From assembly GCA_002505355.1 (NCBI GenBank), contig DAUW01000002.1, positions 17,054-24,723 on the forward strand: 7,670 nt of DNA, given 5' to 3'. Source of the stretch: Euryarchaeota archaeon UBA229 (GTDB taxonomy: Archaea; Thermoplasmatota; Poseidoniia; Poseidoniales; Poseidoniaceae). Position 1 is the stretch's first letter. Every line of letters starts with the position of its first letter. The notes below the pieces were generated by a model. The model saw nothing but the letters and a program-made list of their open reading frames with translations, made no database searches and was not told the origin of the DNA. Below, piece after piece: positions 1-6,477 of this stretch. Position numbers and translations under genes: made by a program.

Positions 1-195
1 ACATGGACCACACCATGGTGCCCAAAAATCTACTAAGACCCACTCGCTATCCTTGATTGAGTCTTGATACTCAGCATCACTTACTGACCTAACCTCTCCC
101 ATGCGCTCACTGATAATCCCTGCCACAGGACTATTATGATACTTTGTGCGACAAAAAATACAGTTTTGAACAAAATGCTCATGAGAATTAACCAT
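1..195 (-). CDS. trx: Thioredoxin, N-terminal part (cut by window edge)
   Basis: The minus-strand frame is open from an ATG at 195 to base 1 (65 codons) and continues beyond the window. Its end reads WVLVDFWAPWCGPC, the beta strand and redox-active CGPC motif of thioredoxin (here Cys62 and Cys65), a cytosolic disulfide reductase. The start is uncertain. An in-frame ATG at 102 would put CGPC at residues 31-34, the normal place for thioredoxin 1, and would leave over 110 bases for promoters between this gene and the divergent rpe. The longer start adds 31 residues containing a CIFC pair (Cys12, Cys15), which could bind metal or be a chance reading, and leaves only 20 bases before rpe. Neither start has a strong ribosome binding site; AGGGA lies 14 bases before the inner ATG. 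The family call is secure from the motif, while the exact subtype (including a thioredoxin-2-like zinc form) is not. Confidence 0.85.
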   Translation of the reverse strand, partial: MVNSHEHFVQNCIFCRTKYHNSPVAGIISERMGEVRSVSDAEYQDSIKDSEWVLVDFWAPWCGPC

Positions 196-215
196 CTGGA
201 TAAGACCGTTCAGAC
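103..215. promoter_or_regulatory. Probable divergent control region, trx / rpe
   Basis: If the thioredoxin begins at its inner ATG (102), this stretch is the shared upstream region of two divergent genes. On the minus strand CATAAT (138 to 133) matches the sigma-70 minus-10 consensus at five of six positions and would start transcription about 24 bases before that ATG, but I see no good minus-35 at the right distance. On the plus strand TTGAAC (166-171) is a partial minus-35 before AT-rich sequence ahead of rpe, with no clear minus-10. The assignment is weak and depends on the trx start. Confidence 0.3.
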
Positions 216-890
216 ATGATAATCGCACCCAGTATCCTAACAGCAGACCTTTCCAATCTAGGTGAGTCTTGCAAAGCAGCAATCGATGCAGGGTTGGACA
301 GGCTTCACCTAGACGTCATGGATGGTAACTTTGTGCCTAACATGACTTTTGGCCCACCAGTAATCAAATCTCTCAGAGAATATTTTCCATCTGATGTGAT
401 CTTCGATGCTCACCTAATGATAAACAACGCAGAGGAGTGCTATATGGATTATATCGATGCAGGCTGTGATCACATTTCTGTGCATGTTGAAGCAGTGGTT
501 CACCTACATCGATTGGTTGTCGCGATTAAGGACGCAGGTGCTACAGTTGGAGTAGTACTCAATCCAGCAACGCCGTTGGAATCAATTGTTGAGATACTGC
601 CAGAAATTGATTTAGTTCTAATTATGAGCGTCAATCCAGGTTTTGGTGGTCAATCATTTATTTCATCAGTTGAACAAAAAGTTAGACGTCTAAAGCAATT
701 GATTGACAAGCAGGTTGCTGAGGGTGGCAGGCCAGTGCAGATTCAGATCGATGGTGGAATTAAAGCTCATAATATTGCTATGGTCGGCGAATGGGGAGTG
801 ACTAACTGCGTTGTTGGTTCAGGATTATTCAATGACCGCGGAACGGTAAAGGAAAACTTAGAAATTCTTCAAACAGCCCTTGAAATATAA
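216..890 (+). CDS. rpe: Ribulose-phosphate 3-epimerase
   Basis: This enzyme interconverts D-ribulose 5-phosphate and D-xylulose 5-phosphate in the non-oxidative pentose phosphate pathway, in the cytosol. The 224-residue length matches the usual size of about 220-230. The N-terminus IAPSIL is the first strand of the TIM barrel with the substrate-contacting Ser6. The family signature LHLDVMDGNFVPN (residues 30-42) supplies metal ligands His31 and Asp33; DAHLM gives His66; MSVNPGFGGQ (137-146) forms the phosphate loop; IDGG (178-181) supplies Asp179. All four expected metal or acid-base residues are present, so it should be active. The start is fixed by the conserved N-terminus, although only a weak GGATAAG lies upstream. 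It is followed 18 bases later by a glycosyltransferase and is probably cotranscribed with it; rpe is otherwise a housekeeping gene with no specific tie to glycan export. Confidence 0.96.
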   Translation: MIIAPSILTADLSNLGESCKAAIDAGLDRLHLDVMDGNFVPNMTFGPPVIKSLREYFPSDVIFDAHLMINNAEECYMDYIDAGCDHISVHVEAVVHLHRLVVAIKDAGATVGVVLNPATPLESIVEILPEIDLVLIMSVNPGFGGQSFISSVEQKVRRLKQLIDKQVAEGGRPVQIQIDGGIKAHNIAMVGEWGVTNCVVGSGLFNDRGTVKENLEILQTALEI

Positions 891-896
891 CTCAGC

Positions 897-901
897 GAAG
901 G
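897..901 (+). promoter_or_regulatory. Ribosome binding site deciding the GTG start at 909
   Basis: GAAGG lies 7 bases before the GTG at 909. An overlapping ATG at 907 is in another frame and would not give the conserved MRILVVSLLYP N-terminus, so this site together with the protein sequence selects the GTG. Confidence 0.7.
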
Positions 902-908
902 TGGCAAT

Positions 909-1991
909 GTGCGCATTCTCGTTGTGTCTTTACTGTACCCACTTCCAACTAACGTTGCCAGAGGGACATTTGTCAGCGATAATGTTGAGCTGTTGAGAAC
1001 TTGCGGACACGAAGTAAAAGTTGTAAACCCACTGCCAAGGATGCTCAAGTATCAAGAGACAAGAAGGTCAACACTTACTGGCGTTGCCAAGGCGCCGACC
1101 TATTTTGAGCACGGTGAAGTCGAGGTTTTTGCCCCACGATTTTGGGGGTTGCCGGGGAATCCATATCCATCGATCACCTTGCGAAGTATGCGAAAAATAG
1201 CCAAGAAAGTACCGATGTGGCTTGGTGACTGGCAACCAGACGCAATAGTTTGTCACACTATTTGGCCGGTCGCAGAATTGGCCAACCGATTAGCCAAGCA
1301 GTGGCAAGTGCCGTGGTTGGCGGTCGTCCACGGACATGACTTTGATGTTGGATTGATGAATCCAAATACAAGTGGTCAAATTCTGCGACTGGCAAAAGAA
1401 GTTGATCAATTAGTCAGCGTGTCACAGCGGCTAGATGAGATTGCGCAATCAAATGGGGTCGAAAAACACGACGTCATCCGCTGTCACACTGCTGTTGAGG
1501 GGGAGTGGCTAACATCGCCAAAGCCCTGGCGCGGCCGTTGGCGAAAAGATAAGTTGGACATTTTATTCCCTGCCGACCCAAGGCGACCAGAAAAAAATCA
1601 TTATCTTGCTCTCCAAGTCGGCGAAGAGTTAGAAAAACGCGGCTGGGTAGTCGGAGTCACAACTCTTCGACAACAACCCCGTAGTATTGTCTGGGATCGC
1701 ATGTTGGTAGCTGACGCTACCGTAATCACTTCGACTAGGGAATCAGGGCCGTTAGTGGCGCGTGAATCTCTTGCCTGTGGCACCCCAGTTGTTTCTGTAA
1801 ATGTCGGTGATGTAGCAGAGTATCTGCCTGAATTTTGTGTTGTTGAAAATTACGATGCAATCGAATTGGCTGATGCGGTCGAGCTTGCCTTGCAAAATGA
1901 TTGGAGTGAGGGTTTCTCAGTGATAGAAAATTACTCGTCAGATTATGTTAAGACTCAGTGGCAGTCAGTGCTTTCCAGCCTCGCGGAGTAA
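909..1991 (+). CDS. Glycosyltransferase, GT-B fold, family 4/1-like
   Basis: A predicted cytosolic or membrane-associated transferase that adds a sugar from a nucleotide donor to a growing glycan. It has 360 residues, normal for GT4 enzymes. The N-terminal Rossmann domain starts MRILVVSLLYP and has the acceptor-side loop ARGTFV (17-22). VVHGHDFD (139-146) is the typical end of the N-terminal domain, and SVSQRL (170-175) begins the linker. The C-terminal donor domain contains LFPADPRRPEKNH (219-231) and the EX7E motif from Glu278 to Glu286 in ESGPLVARE, followed by CGTPVVS. These are the known UDP- or GDP-sugar binding elements of the family. The donor and acceptor cannot be read from sequence. 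It begins with GTG 18 bases after rpe and its last 44 bases overlap the convergent flippase gene. Its neighbours (flippase, nucleotide-sugar dehydrogenase, ABC exporter) point to surface polysaccharide synthesis. Confidence 0.9.
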   Translation: MRILVVSLLYPLPTNVARGTFVSDNVELLRTCGHEVKVVNPLPRMLKYQETRRSTLTGVAKAPTYFEHGEVEVFAPRFWGLPGNPYPSITLRSMRKIAKKVPMWLGDWQPDAIVCHTIWPVAELANRLAKQWQVPWLAVVHGHDFDVGLMNPNTSGQILRLAKEVDQLVSVSQRLDEIAQSNGVEKHDVIRCHTAVEGEWLTSPKPWRGRWRKDKLDILFPADPRRPEKNHYLALQVGEELEKRGWVVGVTTLRQQPRSIVWDRMLVADATVITSTRESGPLVARESLACGTPVVSVNVGDVAEYLPEFCVVENYDAIELADAVELALQNDWSEGFSVIENYSSDYVKTQWQSVLSSLAE

Positions 1992-3411
1992 ACACGAAGA
2001 GTATCAACCCACTCAATAACAACGCTGAGTTTGAGATAAAGCCAAAACAGGTAATTGATGCCAGAATTAAACTAGAAACATATTCCACTGCCCGCTGCTT
2101 CACAATAATCCATAGTTTGGCGAGATGAATCGAGCACACCAGTAAAAATGCGGAACTTAGAGTTGAGGCTATTGCTGCCCCGTAGAGCCCTTTGGTGGTT
2201 GAGTTCGCCATTGAACCGATTAACAAAAACCCCATCGCAGTTGCGAAAATTACCACTACGCCAATGAATATGGTGAATTTCCATGGGTTTTCACCAGCCT
2301 GTAAAGCGGTGTAGCTCGGTGTTGCTAATAGGGTCAAACACCAGCCGACTAGTAAAATCATGAACAAATCAGTTGCTGAAGCACCAAGACTACCATCGGT
2401 ATATTGTGTTGGAAACGCAACCGGAAGAAGGAATTGTATCAATATGGCGCCGCCAAATAATCCAACCGGCAGTAATCCAAAGCAAAGGTCGAGAGATTTC
2501 TCTATCGATTTGATAAATTTCTCCTCGTTGTGCCGTCGCTGTCCTAGTATCGGTAACAAAGCAGCACGCATTGCTTGAGGCACAACTAAGCCAGCCAACC
2601 AGGCAATCTGTGCGACATGAAATAATGCTGCTGCCTCAACTCCAATCGAGCCAGCAACAATGAATTTCTCAATGCGGATTACGTAAGGCAAAATCCCTAA
2701 TGTAATGGCGAATGGTAGCGATTCGAGAATTAATGCTCTATTATCAATCCAGCACTCGCCTAGTTTTGTCCAACCATCATTGTCAACGGAGCGTAATACT
2801 TGTCGTGCAAAGAGTAGGGATGATAATAATCCAATAATTGCCCCTAACATAAAAGCAATGGCATACAACTCAACGCTTGTGCTGCCAACGAAATACAATG
2901 TGAGGTACCCAGTCATGGAAACTAGCCTTTCAATAACTTTAGTCCATGCCTCGATCCAGGCAAATCCTGCAGCTCGTAAGCCCGATCGTGGGGCATAAGA
3001 GAAAATGTGAGCCAAAGCGACTAGCATGCAAGTTGCCAATAACGGTAGCAAATCTTGCCAACCATCGACAAGCATCACAACCCCAATAACAGCGACTGCA
3101 ACAAACGGCAGTACACACATTGCCTGTATCCGATATATGCGCCAAATTGCTGGCCAGATTTTGCTGACCGAGTTTGCCCCATCCCGAGTTAATATAGTTG
3201 GCAGCCCTAAGTCAATAACTAGGAATGCAGTTGCAAAAACGTCAAGGGCGATAATAAAGATACCATAATCCTCGGTAATTAATGCCCTAGTCAAAACCAC
3301 TTGTCCAATTAGGGCAAGGAAAACAGCAGTAATATCGGCGCCGATAAGCCAACTTGAATCTCTGCCCATGTTTAAATCACGACCAGTTGTATGCGTCGCT
3401 GACTCACCCAT
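1948..3411 (-). CDS. Polysaccharide flippase, Wzx/MOP superfamily
   Basis: A 487-residue integral membrane protein with about 14 hydrophobic segments (roughly residues 22-41, 50-72, 97-115, 121-139, 163-178, 183-203, 231-249, 260-280, 308-330, 346-364, 378-400, 409-430, 443-460, 461-475). Length and topology fit the polysaccharide transporters of the MOP exporter superfamily that flip lipid-linked oligosaccharides across the inner membrane. The first helix followed by LTRALITEDYGIF (40-52) resembles the family pattern in which a conserved E-x-x-G-x-F/Y follows TM1, and DLGLPTILTRDGA (67-79) matches the loop after TM2. The upstream frame has a stop codon shortly before, so the only starts are this ATG, preceded by a weak GGCGAG, or an in-frame ATG at 3369 (residue 15) just before TM1. 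It overlaps the convergent glycosyltransferase by 44 bases and is divergent from bolA. The substrate is unknown; a teichuronic or O-antigen-type unit is possible. Confidence 0.87.
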   Translation of the reverse strand: MGESATHTTGRDLNMGRDSSWLIGADITAVFLALIGQVVLTRALITEDYGIFIIALDVFATAFLVIDLGLPTILTRDGANSVSKIWPAIWRIYRIQAMCVLPFVAVAVIGVVMLVDGWQDLLPLLATCMLVALAHIFSYAPRSGLRAAGFAWIEAWTKVIERLVSMTGYLTLYFVGSTSVELYAIAFMLGAIIGLLSSLLFARQVLRSVDNDGWTKLGECWIDNRALILESLPFAITLGILPYVIRIEKFIVAGSIGVEAAALFHVAQIAWLAGLVVPQAMRAALLPILGQRRHNEEKFIKSIEKSLDLCFGLLPVGLFGGAILIQFLLPVAFPTQYTDGSLGASATDLFMILLVGWCLTLLATPSYTALQAGENPWKFTIFIGVVVIFATAMGFLLIGSMANSTTKGLYGAAIASTLSSAFLLVCSIHLAKLWIIVKQRAVEYVSSLILASITCFGFISNSALLLSGLILFVFTPRGWKALTATES

Positions 3412-3498
3412 ATGCTCGCCATAACCTAATTCATTTCAAGCATCCTCCAAACCACATGTTCAAATGATTGTTTTGTGAGGCGTTATCGAGGTGCGAGC
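3412..3498. promoter_or_regulatory. Divergent intergenic region, flippase / bolA
   Basis: These 87 bases separate the flippase start (minus) from the preferred bolA start (plus) and must hold both promoters if each gene is transcribed on its own. The sequence is AT-rich (ATGATTGTTTT near 3464-3474) but I find no hexamer pair at 16-18 base spacing that I would defend on either strand. No operator-like palindrome stands out. The assignment rests on gene layout alone. Confidence 0.4.
3488..3492 (+). promoter_or_regulatory. Ribosome binding site deciding the bolA start at 3499
   Basis: GAGGT lies 6 bases before the ATG at 3499. The GTG at 3475, which would add eight residues (MRRYRGAS), has no such site upstream, and homologous BolA proteins begin close to the first helix, so 3499 is preferred. 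Confidence 0.7.
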
Positions 3499-3816
3499 AT
3501 GGTTGAGGCCAGTTGGATAGAGTCTGAAGTACTCAAAGCAGTTCCTAATGCTGTTGTTGAAGTAATCGATTTACACAATTCGGGCGACCACTTTCACGTC
3601 AGAATCATCTCTGAAGACTTTGAGGGCGTTCGGCCGCTTCAGAGACAGAAGCAGGTGCTAGCAGTCATGAAACAGCACATACCGAACCCAATTCATGCGC
3701 TTGACCTAAAGTGCATGACACCCAAGCAGGCGGAAACAGCTGGTGATACAGCATTCGACCCGCACGGCGGCGGACAAGGAGTTCACATCAAACGGATTAT
3801 GAAGAATAAGGAGTGA
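3499..3816 (+). CDS. BolA/IbaG-family protein
   Basis: A small protein of 105 residues of the BolA family, which in characterised cases binds monothiol CGFS glutaredoxins with a shared [2Fe-2S] cluster and acts in iron-sulfur trafficking or iron sensing; some members also regulate transcription. Visible family features are the strand-turn-strand around HNSGDHFHVRIIS (26-38), DFEGVRPLQRQKQV (40-53) in the position of the F-x-G-x-x...R helix, and the IHAL motif (65-68), whose His66 is the expected cluster ligand. The turn lacks the Cys found in some members, so a His (His31 or His33) would have to serve, as in H-type BolA proteins. After the usual end (MTPKQ, 73-77) there is a tail of about 28 residues rich in Gly and with two His (His89, His96) that is not part of the core fold. 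The next gene is a CGFS glutaredoxin starting 5 bases after this stop, the classic partner, so the two form an operon. Confidence 0.92.
   Translation: MVEASWIESEVLKAVPNAVVEVIDLHNSGDHFHVRIISEDFEGVRPLQRQKQVLAVMKQHIPNPIHALDLKCMTPKQAETAGDTAFDPHGGGQGVHIKRIMKNKE
3808..3813 (+). promoter_or_regulatory. Ribosome binding site deciding the glutaredoxin start at 3822
   Basis: AAGGAG lies 8 bases before the ATG at 3822 and sits inside the last codons of bolA. The GTG at 3813 overlaps this site itself, so it cannot use it; the ATG is the better start. Confidence 0.8.
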
Positions 3817-3821
3817 AAAAA

Positions 3822-4139
3822 ATGGAATGGACAAATGATGAATTACAAGCGATAGTTGACGAACATGCCTTGGTATTGTTCATGAAAGGAACCCCCAATC
3901 AAGCACATTGTGGCTTTTCCAACCGTGCTGCACAGGTTCTCCAACAGCTTGGCGAGCCATTCGCTGCAGTTAATATTTTGACTGACCCAAGAGCTATCCC
4001 AGCCGTATGTGCGTGGTCAGACTTCCCAACCATGCCGCAAGTATTTGTCCATGGGGAGTTAATCGGTGGTTCAGACATTGCTCTAGAGATGCTACAAGAT
4101 GGTAGTCTCAGAGAAATGTTTGATGCTGGACGCCAGTAA
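3822..4139 (+). CDS. grxD: Monothiol CGFS glutaredoxin (Grx4/GrxD family)
   Basis: A 105-residue single-domain class II glutaredoxin. Family features in order: LVLFMKGTP (17-25) with Lys22, which contacts glutathione; the active site CGFS (30-33), whose Cys30 ligates a [2Fe-2S] cluster together with glutathione; DFPTMPQVFV (67-76) with the cis-proline Pro72; and GGSDI (82-86), which binds the glutathione carboxylate and usually reads GGCDI. Such proteins carry and transfer iron-sulfur clusters rather than reduce disulfides, and they form cluster-bridged heterodimers with BolA. The length matches E. coli GrxD (about 115). The gene is translationally close to bolA, and its TAA stop directly abuts the stop of the convergent dehydrogenase, leaving no room for a separate terminator. 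A cytosolic role in cluster delivery or iron sensing is inferred from the family and from the adjacent bolA. The dependence on glutathione or another low-molecular thiol in this host is unknown. Confidence 0.94.
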   Translation: MEWTNDELQAIVDEHALVLFMKGTPNQAHCGFSNRAAQVLQQLGEPFAAVNILTDPRAIPAVCAWSDFPTMPQVFVHGELIGGSDIALEMLQDGSLREMFDAGRQ

Positions 4140-5489
4140 TCAAACCGGTTTGCCAACAGCATAGGTCTGCCAACCAGATTTTTGCAACGAGTCTAAGTCA
4201 AGAACTCGTCTTCCATCATAAAGAAGCGGAGTGCGCATTTGCCCAAGCAACTTGTCCCAATCAAGGTTTAAGCAAGCTTTGTGCGCAGTAACTAAGACTG
4301 CAATATCATAACCTTTAGCATCATCAATGTTAGAAATGACCTCTACACCTTCTGGATATTCACCAAAATCGATGTGTGGATCCCAGGTTCCGACTTTGAT
4401 ACCTTTGGAGATTAATGTCTCTGCGAGCGGTTCTGCTGGGGTTTCTCTTGGGTCGCCAACCTCTGCCTTGTAAGACCAGCCAAGCAAGAGTACTCTGGCA
4501 TCACCAGCCGGAACTTCAGCATTCCACATCAAATCACTAAGAACACCGGCGACATGACTTGGCATTGATCGATTAACTGCTCTGGCTGCGGTTATTAGAC
4601 CAGCTGGAACTCCAACATCAGCCGCTCTTTGAATCATGTAATAGGGGTCTACTGGGATACAATGACCACCAACTCCTACTCCGGGTGTGTAGCGATGGAA
4701 ATTCCACTTTGTTGCCGCGGCAGATAGTACATCTTCGACATCGACATCCAATGCTGGGAAGATTCTGGCAAGTTCATTTACCAATGCTATGTTGATGTCT
4801 CTTTGGACATTTTCAATGACCTTTGCCGCCTCAGCGACTTCTAATTTACCAACATACCGAACATCTTCACTGGTTAATTTGCTGTATAGTGCGACAAGAC
4901 CTTCGCCTACTTCTTGATTTGAGCAACCAATCACTCTCGCAACTTGTCTAACTCCGTGAGCCGAGTCTCCAGGGTTGAATCTTTCAGGACAATAAGCAAT
5001 CTCAACATCTTCACCAATAACCAAACCTAATTCTTCAATTATTGGCAGCCATGTTTGCGCGGTAACTCCCGGATAAACCGTAGACTCCAAGACAACAATT
5101 GTCCTCGAACCCTTTGCTATTGATTTGAAAACGTCTCTACCTGCTGCCTCGACATATGATAAATCAGGCTTCAAGTCATGAGTGATTGGCGTAGGCACGG
5201 TAACCAAAACCACATCACAATTTGGTACAGCTTCGGCTGCAGAATTGGTAATATGCCATCTTTCTGTACCTGGTTGAGGTACAATGTCGTCAACATCAGG
5301 ATCGCCGGTTGGATTTTTGCCTTGTAAAACCATGTCAACTGTACGCTGTGAAACATCGACGCCCCAAACGGTAAAACCAGCGTCGTGAAAGCCTATTGCT
5401 GTGGGTAAACCAACATACCCAAGGCCGATTATTCCAACACAGAGGTCAGCATCATGTGCTTGCCCGGTAAAGTTTGAGTCCCACCCCAT
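4140..5489 (-). CDS. Nucleotide-sugar 6-dehydrogenase (UDP-N-acetylhexosamine type)
   Basis: Predicted NAD-dependent four-electron oxidation of the C6 hydroxyl of a UDP-hexosamine to the uronic acid, giving a charged precursor for surface glycan. From the chosen ATG (449 residues) the order is: Rossmann motif GLGYVGLPTA (22-31), VPTP (98-101), STVYPG (136-141), PERFNPGD (168-175), EAAKVIENVQRDINIALVNE (220-239) and GVGGHCIPVDPYY (272-284) with catalytic Cys277, then the C-terminal UDP-binding domain with YKAEVGDPRETPA (340-352). PER-x-x-PG and GHCIPVDPYY fit the WecC/WbpO/TviB branch rather than UDP-glucose dehydrogenase; GlcNAc versus ManNAc cannot be told. The frame stays open upstream to an ATG at 5690, but that would overlap the divergent permease by 56 bases and add an odd hydrophobic stretch; the 449-residue form fits the family. 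No good ribosome binding site precedes 5489 (GAGGT is 16 bases away). An ATG at 5564 remains possible. Confidence 0.9.
   Translation of the reverse strand: MGWDSNFTGQAHDADLCVGIIGLGYVGLPTAIGFHDAGFTVWGVDVSQRTVDMVLQGKNPTGDPDVDDIVPQPGTERWHITNSAAEAVPNCDVVLVTVPTPITHDLKPDLSYVEAAGRDVFKSIAKGSRTIVVLESTVYPGVTAQTWLPIIEELGLVIGEDVEIAYCPERFNPGDSAHGVRQVARVIGCSNQEVGEGLVALYSKLTSEDVRYVGKLEVAEAAKVIENVQRDINIALVNELARIFPALDVDVEDVLSAAATKWNFHRYTPGVGVGGHCIPVDPYYMIQRAADVGVPAGLITAARAVNRSMPSHVAGVLSDLMWNAEVPAGDARVLLLGWSYKAEVGDPRETPAEPLAETLISKGIKVGTWDPHIDFGEYPEGVEVISNIDDAKGYDIAVLVTAHKACLNLDWDKLLGQMRTPLLYDGRRVLDLDSLQKSGWQTYAVGKPV
4141..4152. repeat. 12-base palindrome at a convergent gene junction
   Basis: CAAACCGGTTTG is a perfect palindrome lying over the stop codon of the dehydrogenase and immediately after the glutaredoxin stop. 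As a hairpin it would have only a 4-base stem and no run of T, so it is not a convincing terminator. It may have no function. Confidence 0.4.
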
Positions 5490-5634
5490 CGGTATGCGGT
5501 AATATACCTCAGCATTCAATATAGCGGTGGTAAACACTATCGTTAGTATTACAAAAGGCAGCATAATGTACTTTTTACCGGTTTGATTCAAGAATGCGGT
5601 ATGTTCAGGTAGTACTCGGAGGGGGGTGTAAGAG
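5490..5634. promoter_or_regulatory. Divergent control region, dehydrogenase / ABC permease
   Basis: These 145 bases separate the chosen dehydrogenase start from the permease start and are the likely site of two outward promoters. On the plus strand CATAAT (5562-5567) matches the minus-10 consensus at five of six positions but lacks a good minus-35. On the minus strand TATATT occurs twice (5506-5501 and 5523-5518); the nearer copy would give an almost leaderless message from 5489. No minus-35 pairs convincingly with either. The plus-strand leader would be about 60 bases, without an evident hairpin attenuator. Confidence 0.35.
5618..5622 (+). promoter_or_regulatory. Ribosome binding site of the ABC permease
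   Basis: GGAGG, within the run GGAGGGGGGTG, lies 12 bases before the ATG at 5635. The spacing is slightly long, but it is the only strong site and it supports this start. Confidence 0.6.
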
Positions 5635-6477
5635 ATGGCGAATTTGACTGTCGAATCAAAGATACCATTCCTTCTCTCTCCTGTACGCATTTACCGGAAT
5701 ATAAGAAAATACAACTATCTTCTCAGACACCTAATTGGTAGAGATCTTAAAATCAGATATCATAATTCTGTTGTCGGTTATGGGTGGTCGGTATTAGAGC
5801 CTCTTGCTCTGACGGTTACATTTTACATTTTATTCGCTATTTTATCGGATGATGTTGACCCTTATCGTCCGTTGAGCATCTTACTTGGAATATTACTTTG
5901 GTCACTATTCGCTAAATCTTTCTCACTGGGAACTATAGCTTTGCAAAGGAATGCCGCAATGATAAAAAAAGTATATTTTCCAAGAGAACTGTTTTTGTTT
6001 TCCAAATCGGGTTACCAAATTGTCCAGTTATCTCTAAGTCTGTTAGTAATCTTGCCGCTTTTATTACATTATCGGCTTGTTCCGACTACCATGATTATAT
6101 GGTTGCCAGTAACTATTGTTCTGACCTCTATGCTAGGCTTGGGCTTGGCGTTTTTCACCTCTATTTGGCAAACTAAAGCGAGGGATGTCGAACATATTGT
6201 GACAATTTTTCTTAGAATAAGTTTCTATCTTACTCCAGTATTTTATCCTCTAAAAATGATTACCAGTGGTCGAATTCCTAGTCAGTATACAGATGTATAT
6301 CTGTTCATCAACCCGATGGCGACATACATCACTATGATTCGTTCTGCATTTACTGGGGAACCGTTGAACATACCGGTGGAGAATCTGTATGTGACTGTGG
6401 GTTCAACAGTTGCCATATTTTGGTTAGGTTGTATCTATTTCGTGCGCAAGGAACGTCAGGCGGTGAAGAATTTATGA
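5635..6477 (+). CDS. ABC-2 polysaccharide export permease (Wzm/TagG type)
   Basis: The 280-residue membrane subunit of an ABC exporter that moves completed, lipid-linked polysaccharide or teichoic-acid-like polymer across the cytoplasmic membrane. It starts with a short cytoplasmic segment and the amphipathic family motif LIGRDLKIRYHNSVVGYGWSV (about residues 33-53), then about six hydrophobic segments (roughly 53-75, 80-100, 122-142, 148-175, 185-203, 255-273). FYLTPVFYP before the fifth-sixth helix loop and the basic end FVRKERQAVKNL are typical of the Wzm/TagG/RfbA family. Its length matches the family (about 260-280). The stop overlaps the start of the ATPase gene by ATGA, so the two subunits are translationally coupled, as is common for these transporters. 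Codons are noticeably more AT-rich than in the genes to the left. Confidence 0.93.
   Translation: MANLTVESKIPFLLSPVRIYRNIRKYNYLLRHLIGRDLKIRYHNSVVGYGWSVLEPLALTVTFYILFAILSDDVDPYRPLSILLGILLWSLFAKSFSLGTIALQRNAAMIKKVYFPRELFLFSKSGYQIVQLSLSLLVILPLLLHYRLVPTTMIIWLPVTIVLTSMLGLGLAFFTSIWQTKARDVEHIVTIFLRISFYLTPVFYPLKMITSGRIPSQYTDVYLFINPMATYITMIRSAFTGEPLNIPVENLYVTVGSTVAIFWLGCIYFVRKERQAVKNL

Noticed and set aside
1068..1783. Minus-strand open frames inside the glycosyltransferase gene
   Set aside because: They are antisense to conserved GT-B coding sequence, without motifs or start signals.
2052..2085. Weak hairpin-like sequence after the glycosyltransferase as a terminator
   Set aside because: Short stems with long loops and no T-run on the right strand, and the region is coding for the flippase C-terminus.
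2360..3268. Several plus-strand open frames of 70-100 codons inside the flippase gene
   Set aside because: They lie antisense to a well supported membrane protein gene and have low-complexity sequences without recognisable motifs or ribosome binding sites.
3426..3448. On the minus strand GGAGG followed by a five-codon reading frame ahead of the flippase (possible leader peptide)
   Set aside because: The first ATG touches the GGAGG with no spacing, the frame encodes only MLEMN, and there is no attenuator-like hairpin.
3475..3498. GTG start for BolA at 3475
   Set aside because: No ribosome binding site precedes it, whereas GAGGT stands 6 bases before the ATG at 3499, and the added residues are not part of the fold.
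5490..5690. Coding extension of the dehydrogenase to an ATG at 5690 (516 residues)
   Set aside because: It overlaps the divergent permease by 56 bases, has no ribosome binding site, and exceeds the family length; the 449-residue form fits.
6420..6473. Upstream ATG for the ABC ATPase
   Set aside because: It lies in the permease gene and adds residues unlike the family; the ATGA overlap at 6474 is the normal coupled start.
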